Shown: in pieces, positions 1 through 8,363 of the stretch | Layout of the letters: every line of letters starts with the position of its first letter | Numbering within the stretch: position 1 is the first letter of the stretch | Source of the DNA: Pseudarthrobacter sp. NS4 | Lineage (GTDB): Bacteria; Actinomycetota; Actinomycetes; Actinomycetales; Micrococcaceae | Assembly: GCF_024758005.1 (NCBI RefSeq) | Contig: NZ_CP103288.1 | Span: 3,472,001 to 3,536,000, forward strand | Direction: 5' to 3' | Length of the DNA stretch: 64,000 nt | Translations under genes and position numbers: made by a program | The notes under the pieces: generated by a model | Told to the model about the DNA's origin: nothing | The model's database searches: none | Seen by the model: only the letters and a program-made list of their open reading frames with translations

Positions 1-310
1 CCAGTATCGCGGCGGAGGCCGGATCCCCATAGCGGACAACCGTGGGGACGGAGGTGGCGATGTCGTCGTCAACGGGGCAGACGGGTGCAGTGACCAAGGC
101 ATTGATCAGCTTGCTTTTACCTTGCTTGAATTCACCCACCACGATGACCCGGACGCTGGGATCCTTGAGCCTCCCCAGAGTCTGGTTCAGGCGTTTGCGG
201 AGATCCGCACGCTCCCCGGTGCCCACCAGTTGGAGGCCGTGATCCACCAGTCCGATCAGATGCCCGGCCGTCACCGAAGTTGTCGGTTTTGCCGGTTCTG
301 CTTCTGCCAC
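1..310 (-). CDS. Dynamin-like GTPase (IniA/IniC-like), N-terminal part, cut by window edge
   Basis: This is the first 103 residues of a protein that runs off the window. A P-loop, GEFKQGKSK (residues 59-67), is followed by a G2-type threonine in DDDIATSVPT, as in bacterial dynamin-like proteins such as IniA, which remodel membranes using GTP. The GTG start at 310 is chosen because TAA lies in frame 12 nt upstream and AAGGA sits 6 nt before it. It follows the IniB-like gene by 56 nt on the same strand, so it is probably the fourth gene of the Hsp70-LuxR-IniB operon. The family call rests on the P-loop context and the IniB neighbour. The helical stalk cannot be seen, so another P-loop GTPase is possible. 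Confidence 0.75.
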   Translation of the reverse strand, partial: MAEAEPAKPTTSVTAGHLIGLVDHGLQLVGTGERADLRKRLNQTLGRLKDPSVRVIVVGEFKQGKSKLINALVTAPVCPVDDDIATSVPTVVRYGDPASAAIL

Positions 311-366
311 AGCGTGTCCTTAGCGTGGGTCTCCTGCCGTAAGGTTACAACCTCCAGAGCCGGCCG

Positions 367-1173
367 TTAGAGATCAATCACCGAGTGGTCCTCTTCCTCG
401 AAGTCACCGCCCGTATCCGTGTCATCGATTACGGGGTGGTCGTCTGCGGTGAACTCAAGCTGGCTGTCCGTAACCATATCCTCGTTGTAGGCCACCTGCG
501 GCTCGTCGGTGGTGTGTCCGGCATTTTCCAGATCGGCATTGACACTGGCATCCGTGGTTTCGTCCTCAGTGAAGGAATCGACGATGGAGTTCTCCCAGTT
601 GTTCACATCACCCAAATCGTTCAGGCCGGCATTGATGCGGGCATCAGTGCCGAAGGCGTCCTCAAGCCAGACATTGCCCATGTTCATATCGCTGTCGGAA
701 GCACCGGCACGATCGCTCGAGGCAACCACTGAGTAGTTATCGAACCATTGCTCCACGTCGCCATCCGCCCAGATGTTCTGGCTCGCGGACTGGTCGGTGA
801 TGGTGCTGGGGTCGTAGGCGGTGGAGGGGTAAGAGTAGTTGTTCACTACGTGCTGGAGCTGTTGGACCGCGTGGCCATGATCGTCGTGGCCGTGTCCGCC
901 GCTGCCTGGAAACGGGCTCCAGGCGCCCCCGACGTGGCCGTTGCTGGAGTCACCGCCGCCCGTGCTGTAGTCCCGGTCGAAGCGGGCGGCGTTGATGGTG
1001 ACTGGTGCGTAATCCAGGACAACGGGCATCGCGGCGTCCACGTCCGCGGAGGAGACCTCACCCAGGCCGTGTTCCTCTAAAACGCCTTCCGGATCATTCA
1101 GGAAATCCTGCGCCGCCTGGCGGTCAGCAAAGAGGTTCATCAGGAACTGGACGACATCCTTTGCAACTGTCAT
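367..1173 (-). CDS. IniB-like protein
   Basis: A 268-residue acidic protein. The first ~60 residues form a compact helical region (MTVAKDVVQFLMNLFADRQ, then a repeat-free segment ending near APVTINAARF) that resembles the N-terminal domain of mycobacterial IniB. The rest is low complexity: a Gly/His stretch (GSGGHGHDDHGHAVQQLQ), then a long Asp/Asn/Thr-rich tail. No signal peptide or membrane helix is seen. A GAGG ribosome site precedes the ATG. It lies 42 nt after the LuxR-type gene and 56 nt before the dynamin-like GTPase, matching the iniB-iniA order of mycobacteria. IniB has no known biochemical activity; here it may be a substrate or scaffold for the GTPase (inference). Confidence 0.72.
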   Translation of the reverse strand: MTVAKDVVQFLMNLFADRQAAQDFLNDPEGVLEEHGLGEVSSADVDAAMPVVLDYAPVTINAARFDRDYSTGGGDSSNGHVGGAWSPFPGSGGHGHDDHGHAVQQLQHVVNNYSYPSTAYDPSTITDQSASQNIWADGDVEQWFDNYSVVASSDRAGASDSDMNMGNVWLEDAFGTDARINAGLNDLGDVNNWENSIVDSFTEDETTDASVNADLENAGHTTDEPQVAYNEDMVTDSQLEFTADDHPVIDDTDTGGDFEEEDHSVIDL

Positions 1174-1215
1174 ATGTTGGTCCTCACATCTTCTCGGTGT
1201 TGCGGTTCGCAGGGG

Positions 1216-3288
1216 TTAGTCTTGGCGCGGATTATCGGAGTTCAGGGCAAGGCGCAGCTTCGCCAGCAGGTCCGAGCGGTTTTCCGCTCCCAGCCGGCGC
1301 CGCATCCGGGCAATATGATGCTCGGCGGTCCGGGGGGAAATATAGATGGCTTCGCCAATTTCCCGGTAGGTCTTGCCGTCGAGTACAAGCCTGGCGACTT
1401 CCTTTTCCCGCTCACTCAGCCCCGAGGTATCCGGCTGCATGCCGTCACCTGTCTCAGCGGTGTGGGCATTACGGGACTCGGATGTTACGGACGTGCCGGG
1501 GTTCGCGGAGCCTCCTTGCGGATGGAGGTCCCGGGCGCAGGACAGCAGGCGCACCATGTCCTTGCGTTCATCTGCCTTGGCGGCGGCGTGCCCGGCAAGC
1601 CTGGCTCCTTCCCAGGGCATTCCCACCCTGCCGAGGCCGCGTGCCGCCGTCTCTACGTCGGCAGGATGAAACCTCTCGGCCAGCACGGTAACCCATGCCC
1701 TGCCGGCGGCGGCGAATACGGCCGCGAGGTGGCTTTGTCCTGCGTCCCGGGCCAGCGCCGCCGCATGGGGTGCCAGAGCGCCGGGGCTTTCGTTCAGCAG
1801 GGCCGCCTGCACGGCCGACCAGTGGAACGGTACAGCCCACAAGGGTGGATCTCCCAGCCTCTCCAGCAGGGTCCACACCTCATTAAGATAAATGTTTATC
1901 CTGTGGCTCTCCCTAAGGCGCGCTGCCGCGATCATCAGTTCACCCCACGGCAGGAGGCTGTACAAATCCACCGCCGTGTGAAGTGTCGCTTCACGTGCCC
2001 GGCCCCAGGCCTTGACGAGCACCGGAATATCGCCGTTACGCCGTGCGAGGCCCACCTCCAGGGCGGAGCAAAGGAACTCGTCCCGTGGCACCAGGGGCCA
2101 GTGGTTCGCTTTCGATGCCTCGTTGATTGCGAGCCGTGCATCCTCGAGCCTGTCCTGCATCATCATTGACCACGCCTGCAGCAGGTACAGTCTCGGCTTG
2201 GACGCATCGCCCCCCTGGCCTGCGGCGGCTGCGGACCGGCACACGCTTTCAGCCAGGCCTGGCTCTCCGCTGTGCAGGGCTACCAGGGCTGCGAGCGCAG
2301 CCGGCGTTTCGGGCAAAGGAAGCGCGCTGCCCGATGCGTTAAGCATGTCGGAAGCATGGATGAGCATCGGTAGGCTTTGGTGCGGATCCGGTGCCAGTGC
2401 TTCGAAGATACCTTTGCCGGTTTGCGCAAGCGCATTGGCGACCAGGGTAGGGGAAGCCGGCGGCGCATCAGCGCGGAAGAGGGCTTCCGCACCGGCAAAG
2501 TCGCCGCAGCCAACCAGGGCAACGGCGGCAAGGGGCGCGGACGGGCCTGTCCGGGAGGCTCCCAGCCAGTTGTAGACATCAGCTCCCCGGGCCAACATGC
2601 CTCGCTGGCCCCATACTGCGGCAGCAACATCAGCGCCGCGACGCACGTCAGGGGGATCCTCCTGTACCAGGAGGCAGTCCACGATGCGGGTGGCTGTGTC
2701 AAGATCGCCAACGGCCGCGGCAGCCTGGGCCCGCCGGGCCGCAGTGGCTTTCTCATCGGCGCCTGCCAGGAGGGCTTCGTCATAGAGCTGGTACGCCAGT
2801 CCGGGGTTGTGCTCAAGCGCCTTGTCGCCGCTGCGCTCCAGTTCCGATGCGACCCGGCTATCGGCAAGGCCAGCGCGGGCAAGTTCCCGGGCGAGATCGC
2901 CCAACGGCTGGCCGGTCGCCTTGTACGCCGTTACGAGCTCGCGCTGGAGCGCATGCACTTTGGCGGTGGGAGCGACAGCGAGCAGGGCATGTTGCGCCGG
3001 GCCTGCGACGGTTCCATCAGAGGTCAGGAGGCCGGAGGACTCTGCCCGTTCTATGAGGGCGTCAAGGCTCTCCACTCCTCCTTTGTCGATCTTCCGCTGC
3101 AAATCGGCAGGCAGCGGCACCGGCAACGCAAAACCCACCGACAACGCGAGCAGCAATTCCCGGACGGCTGCGTTCTCACCCTTGAGCTGCCGGGCTACGA
3201 GTTCCGCGACATGAGGCGGCTGCCCCTGATGGTTCAGCCCTGAAGGAAGGAACTCCGGCTCCGGCACGCCTGTCACATGGCCAACCAT
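1216..3288 (-). CDS. LuxR-family regulator, IniR-like but lacking an NTPase domain
   Basis: The protein has 690 residues from ATG 3288, which lies one base after the Hsp70 stop. A longer ORF starting at 3420 overlaps the Hsp70 proline-rich tail and is not credible. The C-terminal ~65 residues are a GerE/LuxR helix-turn-helix (SGLSEREKEVARLVLDGKTY, then RTAEHHIARMRRRLGA). The N-terminus begins with what looks like the winged-helix segment that follows the ATPase in STAND/LAL regulators (HVAELVARQLKG, RELLLALSVG), then ~500 residues of Ala-rich helical repeats. No Walker A is visible, unlike mycobacterial IniR (Rv0339c), which regulates iniBAC. The end-to-end junction with the Hsp70 gene suggests translational coupling, and perhaps that Hsp70 supplies the ATPase sensor (inference). 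Likely target: this operon. Confidence 0.75.
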   Translation of the reverse strand: MVGHVTGVPEPEFLPSGLNHQGQPPHVAELVARQLKGENAAVRELLLALSVGFALPVPLPADLQRKIDKGGVESLDALIERAESSGLLTSDGTVAGPAQHALLAVAPTAKVHALQRELVTAYKATGQPLGDLARELARAGLADSRVASELERSGDKALEHNPGLAYQLYDEALLAGADEKATAARRAQAAAAVGDLDTATRIVDCLLVQEDPPDVRRGADVAAAVWGQRGMLARGADVYNWLGASRTGPSAPLAAVALVGCGDFAGAEALFRADAPPASPTLVANALAQTGKGIFEALAPDPHQSLPMLIHASDMLNASGSALPLPETPAALAALVALHSGEPGLAESVCRSAAAAGQGGDASKPRLYLLQAWSMMMQDRLEDARLAINEASKANHWPLVPRDEFLCSALEVGLARRNGDIPVLVKAWGRAREATLHTAVDLYSLLPWGELMIAAARLRESHRINIYLNEVWTLLERLGDPPLWAVPFHWSAVQAALLNESPGALAPHAAALARDAGQSHLAAVFAAAGRAWVTVLAERFHPADVETAARGLGRVGMPWEGARLAGHAAAKADERKDMVRLLSCARDLHPQGGSANPGTSVTSESRNAHTAETGDGMQPDTSGLSEREKEVARLVLDGKTYREIGEAIYISPRTAEHHIARMRRRLGAENRSDLLAKLRLALNSDNPRQD

Positions 3289-3289
3289 C

Positions 3290-5329
3290 TTAGGCCGCCG
3301 GCGTTGTTGTTGTCGTGACGGAAGCGGTGCCGGCCGGACTGGAGTCTGGGCTGACTCCGGCCATTGGCGATGCCGTATCCACAGTCGCCCCCGATGCCGG
3401 TGGCTCCGAGCTAGGCGCACTATGCGTCATGGGTGGGCTGGTAGTGGGATCGGTCACGGACGGATTAGACGTCGGGTCCGGCGTAGTGGGTTCTGTAGTA
3501 GGGTCCTGCGGTGGCGGATCGGTCGTAGGATCCTGCGATGGCGGATCGGTCGTAGGATCCTGCGATGGCGGGATGCCCGTCTCCGCATCCGTGGGAACCG
3601 GATCGCTGGTGACCGGGACAGGCGTATCGACGGGGTCGCTGGCGCCGTACGGCGTACCAGGTCCTGACGGCGTTTCCTCTGCAGGGCCACCACCGGCGTC
3701 CAAGGCAATCACCGGGCTGCCGGGAGGCGCTTCGCCCGCAGCACTGTTGTCCGTGACTGTTCCTGAGGACCGCTTGGTGGGTGAGGCTTCTACCTCGAGG
3801 CCCGCTTCCTGGGAGGAATCGGGCATCGGTACGGCAGGCTGGATGGCTGCCAGCGGCACGTCGGCCTGCCCTGCTGCCCCGGCAGCAGGGCCAAAGGTGT
3901 TACTGCCGCCGGAAACTCCTTCGCCCGCTTTCTTGCCGTCGGAGGCACCAGCCTCCGGCATGAATACTGTGGTCAACTTGGGGAAGCCTTCCGGCCCCTG
4001 CGCCGCGTTGGCGGTGAGGACCGTGAAGAAAGCAGCGGCAGCGGCGATGGCCGTAAGCCTCACCCTCGGTTTCGGCGCATGCGCTCCACCCCTGTCCTGG
4101 TGGCCCCTCCGATGGGCTGATCCCGCGGCCGAATTCGCAGCCGTTGTGGTCTTGCGCGACCAACTGGCACGCCGTAAGGGCAGGTTCCCATCCACTGGGC
4201 CTGGACTGACCGCAGTTTCTTCAGGTGTAGCGGCCGCTCCTGGAGCGGGCTGTCCCAGCACGGCGGACACTGCGGCGCCCAGGCAGATGGATGACTTGGG
4301 ATCGGCGTCCACGGCGATGGGCCGCTCAAGCTGCTCCGAGATGAGCTGCGCCACGAGGGGGATGCGTGAGGACCCGCCGATGAGCAGGACGGCAGTAAGG
4401 TCCGCTGGCTCCAGCTCCAGCTGAAGCAGCGACATTTCCAGGGCGTCTACGGTGTCCCGGATGGATTCTTCGATCAACGTCTCGAATTCGGCGCGGACAA
4501 GGCGGACCTGCTGCTGGATGCCCGGCAGGAGCACGGAGATGCTGGCCTCGCTGTCCGAAGAGAGAGCTTCCTTGGCTTCCACGCACTCCCGCCGCAGCCG
4601 GGTCAGCGCTGCGAGTACACCCGGCTGGGCGGGGTCGAGGGCGGCCAGCGCGCCGCCGGTGCTTTCGCCCACGTAGCGGAAGACAGCCGCGTCAAAGTCG
4701 GCACCGCCGAGGTCTTCAATGCCTTCCGGGCGCCCCAACAGGTCAAACCGGTTGCCGCCGGCTTTGCGGAGGACAGCGGTATCGAAGGTTCCGCCGCCGA
4801 GGTCGTAGACGGCGATGGTGCTTCCGTCCTCCACCCGCACCTGCGACGCGTAATGCAGGGCAGCGGCTTCCGGCTCTGTCAGCAGGGTAACGTTTTCAAG
4901 CCCTTTCGCGGCCAGCGCATTCCTGATGACGGACGTCCGGTGGCTGCCCCAGGAGGCCGGGTGGGTCAGGACGATTTCCGACGGCGGGCCGCCTTCGCGC
5001 TCCGCGGCGCGGTCTGCCACCCAGTGGGCCATGGTGGCGAAGACCTCTTCGGGAGGAAGGGACAGCGCACCGACGCATATGGGTACGGCGTCGCCAACAC
5101 GGCGTTTGAACTCCCGCACGACGCGCCCTGGAGAATCGAGCCCGCGGCGTTCGGCGGCCTCCCCCACCAGGATGGGGCCTTCCTCCGGGTAATACACCAC
5201 GGAAGGCACGGCGGAGCCGCGAAGGCCCAGCGGCAGGCACTCCGGAACAGCTGTTGCTCCTTGCTGAGATCGGACAACGGCAGCTGCCGTAAAACTGGTC
5301 CCGATATCAACCGCGAGAACGTAGCTCAT
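3290..5329 (-). CDS. Membrane-spanning Hsp70-family protein with Pro/Thr-rich tail
   Basis: A 679-residue protein. Residues 1-360 are an actin/Hsp70 ATPase: phosphate-1 loop DIGTSFTAAAVV (8-19), phosphate-2 DLGGGTFDTAV (176-186), adenosine motif LIGGSSRIP (316-324). The canonical Hsp70 substrate-binding domain is absent. Instead there is a basic linker, one hydrophobic segment (about 424-442, LTAIAAAAAFFTVLTANAA), and a ~240-residue Ser/Thr/Pro tail with DPTTDPPSQ repeats, so the ATPase is probably cytoplasmic and the tail extracytoplasmic. ATG 5329 is preferred to an ATG 42 nt upstream because GAGGT lies just before it and the Hsp70 fold starts there. It is the first gene of the operon with the LuxR-type, IniB-like and dynamin-like genes. 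A signalling or envelope-stress role is inferred, not shown. Confidence 0.88.
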   Translation of the reverse strand: MSYVLAVDIGTSFTAAAVVRSQQGATAVPECLPLGLRGSAVPSVVYYPEEGPILVGEAAERRGLDSPGRVVREFKRRVGDAVPICVGALSLPPEEVFATMAHWVADRAAEREGGPPSEIVLTHPASWGSHRTSVIRNALAAKGLENVTLLTEPEAAALHYASQVRVEDGSTIAVYDLGGGTFDTAVLRKAGGNRFDLLGRPEGIEDLGGADFDAAVFRYVGESTGGALAALDPAQPGVLAALTRLRRECVEAKEALSSDSEASISVLLPGIQQQVRLVRAEFETLIEESIRDTVDALEMSLLQLELEPADLTAVLLIGGSSRIPLVAQLISEQLERPIAVDADPKSSICLGAAVSAVLGQPAPGAAATPEETAVSPGPVDGNLPLRRASWSRKTTTAANSAAGSAHRRGHQDRGGAHAPKPRVRLTAIAAAAAFFTVLTANAAQGPEGFPKLTTVFMPEAGASDGKKAGEGVSGGSNTFGPAAGAAGQADVPLAAIQPAVPMPDSSQEAGLEVEASPTKRSSGTVTDNSAAGEAPPGSPVIALDAGGGPAEETPSGPGTPYGASDPVDTPVPVTSDPVPTDAETGIPPSQDPTTDPPSQDPTTDPPPQDPTTEPTTPDPTSNPSVTDPTTSPPMTHSAPSSEPPASGATVDTASPMAGVSPDSSPAGTASVTTTTTPAA
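3514..3567. repeat. Two exact 27-nt tandem repeats in the Hsp70 tail
   Basis: The 27-base unit occurs exactly at 3514-3540 and 3541-3567, with a diverged copy on the lower-coordinate side. It encodes the 9-residue unit DPTTDPPSQ of the extracytoplasmic tail. Exact copies suggest recent expansion and possible length variation between strains. Confidence 0.9.
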
Positions 5330-5440
5330 GGGTACCTCAAAAACGCACGTCTCGCCTGCAAACTTCATCACGGGCGAACGTCACAAACGTAGCATCACCA
5401 GCCGACGGGGAACACCCCTATTGCTACATCGATTTGATCC

Positions 5441-5460
5441 CGCACGCGGTACCACGTGCG
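5441..5460. promoter_or_regulatory. 20-bp near-perfect palindrome upstream of the Hsp70 operon
   Basis: The arms CGCACG/CGTGCG enclose a central GGTACC; nine of ten pairs match. It lies 112 bp upstream of the Hsp70 start and 19 bp past the ccsB stop codon, in a 149-bp intergenic stretch with no other gene. It could be an operator for the Hsp70-LuxR-IniB operon. No T-run follows on either strand, so it is a poor terminator candidate. Confidence 0.4.
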
Positions 5461-5478
5461 TTCACATAAATCTTCTGC

Positions 5479-6603
5479 TCAGAGGCCCGAATAGGAATGG
5501 AGACCGTTGAAGAACATGTTCACGATGGTGAAGTTGAAGACGACACAAAGGTAGCCAACAATCGAGAGCCAGGCCGCCCGGGTGCCGGTCCAGCCCCGTG
5601 TTGCGCGGGCGTGCAAATATCCGGCATATACAACCCAGATAACGAAGGTCCAGACTTCCTTGGTGTCCCAGCCCCAGAACCGGCCCCAGGCCTTTTCTGC
5701 CCAGATGGCGCCGAACATCAGGGTGAACGTCCAGCCGATAAAGGCAATGGCATTGATGCGGTAGGAGAGGTTTTCCAGGCTGAGTGCCGACGGCACCAGG
5801 CGCATGAAGCCGAGCTTGTCCGCGCCTCCCGCTGCCACAGTTTTCTGGCGGTGGGACTGGACCAGCTGCAGGGCGGACATCGCGAAGGTCAGGGTGAACA
5901 GCGCGGACGAGAGCACGGCGATGGAGACGTGGATGATCAGCCAGTAGCTCTGCAGCGCGGGAACCAGGTGTCCCACCGGCGTCCAGTACGCCACGGAAGC
6001 AGCTACCAGCATGATGATGGCCAGGCCCACCACGAAGGTGCCCAGGAAACGGAGGTCGCGGCGGATCAGCACCAGCAGGAACACTGCCACCGCCACGAAG
6101 GCGCCGGTAGTGAGGAACTCGTACATGTTGCCCCAGGGCACGCGTCCGGCCCCCAGGGCACGGGTGATGACACCGGCACCGTGGATCAGCGCACCCAGGA
6201 CGGTCAAGGCCACCGCCACGCGCGCCGGAGCGCGGCGGTCGGCAGCGTATTTCATGTCGGCGTCGGCGGTGATCGCTCCGCCGGCCCCCGCGCCTGCGTT
6301 CTTTGCCGTGGACGACGACGGCCGCTCGGCCCTGCCGGCAGGCCCACCGAGGCGCGAATCACCAGGGCGGGAAGGAATGGAGGACGATTCAACCGTCCCC
6401 GACGCAGCCCCTGCCCCCGCTGTCACGGGAACTTTGGCGGCCTCTTCTGCCTGCGCCGCTTTGAGGTCAATGGCCCGCAGCGCTTTACTGCTCTTGGCCA
6501 GGTCCCAGGCGAACGCAATAAAGGCCACGGTGTAGGTGCCCGCCGCCAGCAGCATAAAGAGTTCGCTGTACTGGCCCATGGTTTCGTTAATTCCAAACGG
6601 CAT
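5479..6603 (-). CDS. ccsB: Cytochrome c biogenesis protein CcsB (CcsA/ResC family)
   Basis: A 374-residue polytopic membrane protein, the haem-handling half of the System II cytochrome c synthase that works with ResB. The tryptophan-rich haem-binding segment is present (WAEKAWGRFWGWDTKEVW), with conserved histidines in neighbouring helices. The N-terminal region carries an extra hydrophilic Ala/Gly/Ser-rich insert after the first membrane helix, common in actinobacterial versions. Its ATG overlaps the resB stop by one base (TAATG). It is the last gene of the operon resA-ccdA-resB-ccsB, an order I recall also for M. tuberculosis Rv0526-Rv0529. Confidence 0.93.
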   Translation of the reverse strand: MPFGINETMGQYSELFMLLAAGTYTVAFIAFAWDLAKSSKALRAIDLKAAQAEEAAKVPVTAGAGAASGTVESSSIPSRPGDSRLGGPAGRAERPSSSTAKNAGAGAGGAITADADMKYAADRRAPARVAVALTVLGALIHGAGVITRALGAGRVPWGNMYEFLTTGAFVAVAVFLLVLIRRDLRFLGTFVVGLAIIMLVAASVAYWTPVGHLVPALQSYWLIIHVSIAVLSSALFTLTFAMSALQLVQSHRQKTVAAGGADKLGFMRLVPSALSLENLSYRINAIAFIGWTFTLMFGAIWAEKAWGRFWGWDTKEVWTFVIWVVYAGYLHARATRGWTGTRAAWLSIVGYLCVVFNFTIVNMFFNGLHSYSGL

Positions 6604-8363
6604 TACTGGTCCTTTTCGGGCCCTGTGGGGCTTGCTGGGGTGGTGACTGTGCCTGGCGTTGTGGCGGCGCCCGCGCCATTGTCGGGCCGGGCGCTGAAAT
6701 ATTGCCGGGACGGCGGGACGCTGTCCCCTTCAGGTTCCGCGGGAAGCTGCCACTCTTCGGACAGCAGCTTCCGGAGGGCGGCTGCCTCGGCAGCCAGCCG
6801 GTGGTCCTCGCCGCGGGCCAGGAGCCCGTATTCAGCCATGATGCGGCCATCAGCGTGGGTGCCCGTCCGCACCCACGCCCGGCGGCGGTTGACGTAGAGG
6901 GAAACGATGAGGCCCGCTACAGCGAGGAGCGCGAAGATCAGGGCGTAGAGCTGGCCCGGGTTGTGGTGGATGTCCACACCAATATAGCGCTTCACGCCGT
7001 CAAAGCTGATGGTGCCCTTGCCGTCCGGCAGGGTGTAGGAGGAGCCGGGCGCAAGGGTGATGCCGCCGGCGTCGAGGTTCCGGGCGTTCAGGGGCGTGAG
7101 GTCCTCCACGTCGAGTTCGAAGACGTTCTGGGGAGCGCCATCATCCAGGCCCAGGTCGCCGAAGTAGGAGTTGAGGGTCAGCTGGGGGTTGAACAGCTCG
7201 GGGTCGCCGCTGAAGGACACGCCCTCGTCGGTGATGAAGGCGGTGGGCAGGAAGAAGCCTGCAAAGCCCAGCTGGTCCGGCTTGGCATCCGGAACCTTGA
7301 TGACCACGGAGGAGTAGTAGTTGTCCCCCTGGAGCTTGGCCACCACCGGCCCCTGCATGGCCACGTTTCCTGCGCCGTCCCGGATGGTCACCACGGGCGC
7401 ATAGCCGTTGCCGGTGAGATACATGCTGGTACCGCCCAGGGTGATGGGGTCGTTGACCTTCAGGATCTCCTGTTTGGCGGGCGCCTCCGGATCCTCCCTG
7501 GTGGTCACCGTGGCAGTAAAATCGATGGGCTGGCCGATCTTGCCCTGCGATTCCCGGTCGAATGTAATGTCGAACTTGTCCAGCTTGACCGAGTACGGCT
7601 GCAGCTGGCCGGACTGGAAGTTGGTGCCCGGGGTGAACTGGTCGTAACCCACAAGGGTGTTGACGAAAGTATCCCCCTCAACGAGGATCCGCTGGCCGCT
7701 GTAGCCGAACAGCCCGCCGATGGCCACCGATACCAGCACGCCGATCAGCGAGGTGTGGAAGACGAGGTTTCCCACTTCCTTCAGGAAGCCGCGTTCTGCG
7801 CCCAAGGACGGCCGCGCGCCGTCGTCGTCCCGCACCTCAACGCGGTAGCCGCGCGTCTTCAGCAGCCCGGCGGCGCTATGGATGGCGCCCGACGCCGGGA
7901 GGCCGGCGTCGGCGGGAATCACCAGTGTGCCGTACTCGGGAAGGCGGGAGAGCCGCTTGGGGGTCCGCGGCGGCTGGGAGCGCATCGCCTTGTAGTGGGC
8001 GATGGCCCGGGGCACCACGCAGCCGATCAGGGAGATGAACAGCAGGAGGTAGATGGCCGAGAACCAGGCTGAGGAGTACACGTCGTACAGCTGCAGGGAG
8101 TCCAGCAGCTTGCCGTAGTCCGGGTTGTCCTTGATGTACTGCGTGACAACGGACGGGTTGGCCGGGCGCTGCGGAAACAGGGAACCCGGGACGGCCGCCA
8201 CGGCAAGGAGCAGCAGCAGGAACAGGGCGGTCCGCATGCTGGTCAGCTGGGTCCACGCCCAGCGCAGCATTTCCCTCGGCCCCAGGGCGGGCAGCGCTGC
8301 GTCCGCCTTCGCCTCGGCTACCGGGGCGGAAGACTTCTTTTCTACGTTCACACGCTCGCTCAT
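6603..8363 (-). CDS. resB: Cytochrome c biogenesis protein ResB
   Basis: A 586-residue ResB family protein. There are three N-terminal membrane helices (first near LTSMRTALFLLLLLAVAAVPG), a large extracytoplasmic domain, and a final helix (YALIFALLAVAGLIVSLYV). With CcsB it forms the System II synthase that attaches haem to apocytochrome c outside the membrane. It overlaps the ccdA stop by one base (TGATG) and the ccsB start by one base, so the genes are translationally coupled. The length is usual for the family. Confidence 0.93.
   Translation of the reverse strand: MSERVNVEKKSSAPVAEAKADAALPALGPREMLRWAWTQLTSMRTALFLLLLLAVAAVPGSLFPQRPANPSVVTQYIKDNPDYGKLLDSLQLYDVYSSAWFSAIYLLLFISLIGCVVPRAIAHYKAMRSQPPRTPKRLSRLPEYGTLVIPADAGLPASGAIHSAAGLLKTRGYRVEVRDDDGARPSLGAERGFLKEVGNLVFHTSLIGVLVSVAIGGLFGYSGQRILVEGDTFVNTLVGYDQFTPGTNFQSGQLQPYSVKLDKFDITFDRESQGKIGQPIDFTATVTTREDPEAPAKQEILKVNDPITLGGTSMYLTGNGYAPVVTIRDGAGNVAMQGPVVAKLQGDNYYSSVVIKVPDAKPDQLGFAGFFLPTAFITDEGVSFSGDPELFNPQLTLNSYFGDLGLDDGAPQNVFELDVEDLTPLNARNLDAGGITLAPGSSYTLPDGKGTISFDGVKRYIGVDIHHNPGQLYALIFALLAVAGLIVSLYVNRRRAWVRTGTHADGRIMAEYGLLARGEDHRLAAEAAALRKLLSEEWQLPAEPEGDSVPPSRQYFSARPDNGAGAATTPGTVTTPASPTGPEKDQ

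Noticed and set aside
3289..3420. An N-terminal extension of the LuxR-type protein.
   Set aside because: It overlaps the Hsp70 proline-rich tail and is Arg/Gln-rich shadow sequence. The ATG at 3288 starts exactly at the gene junction.
3440..3600. A possible CRISPR-like or minisatellite array.
   Set aside because: The repeats are directly adjacent, in frame and coding within the Hsp70 tail; there are no spacers.
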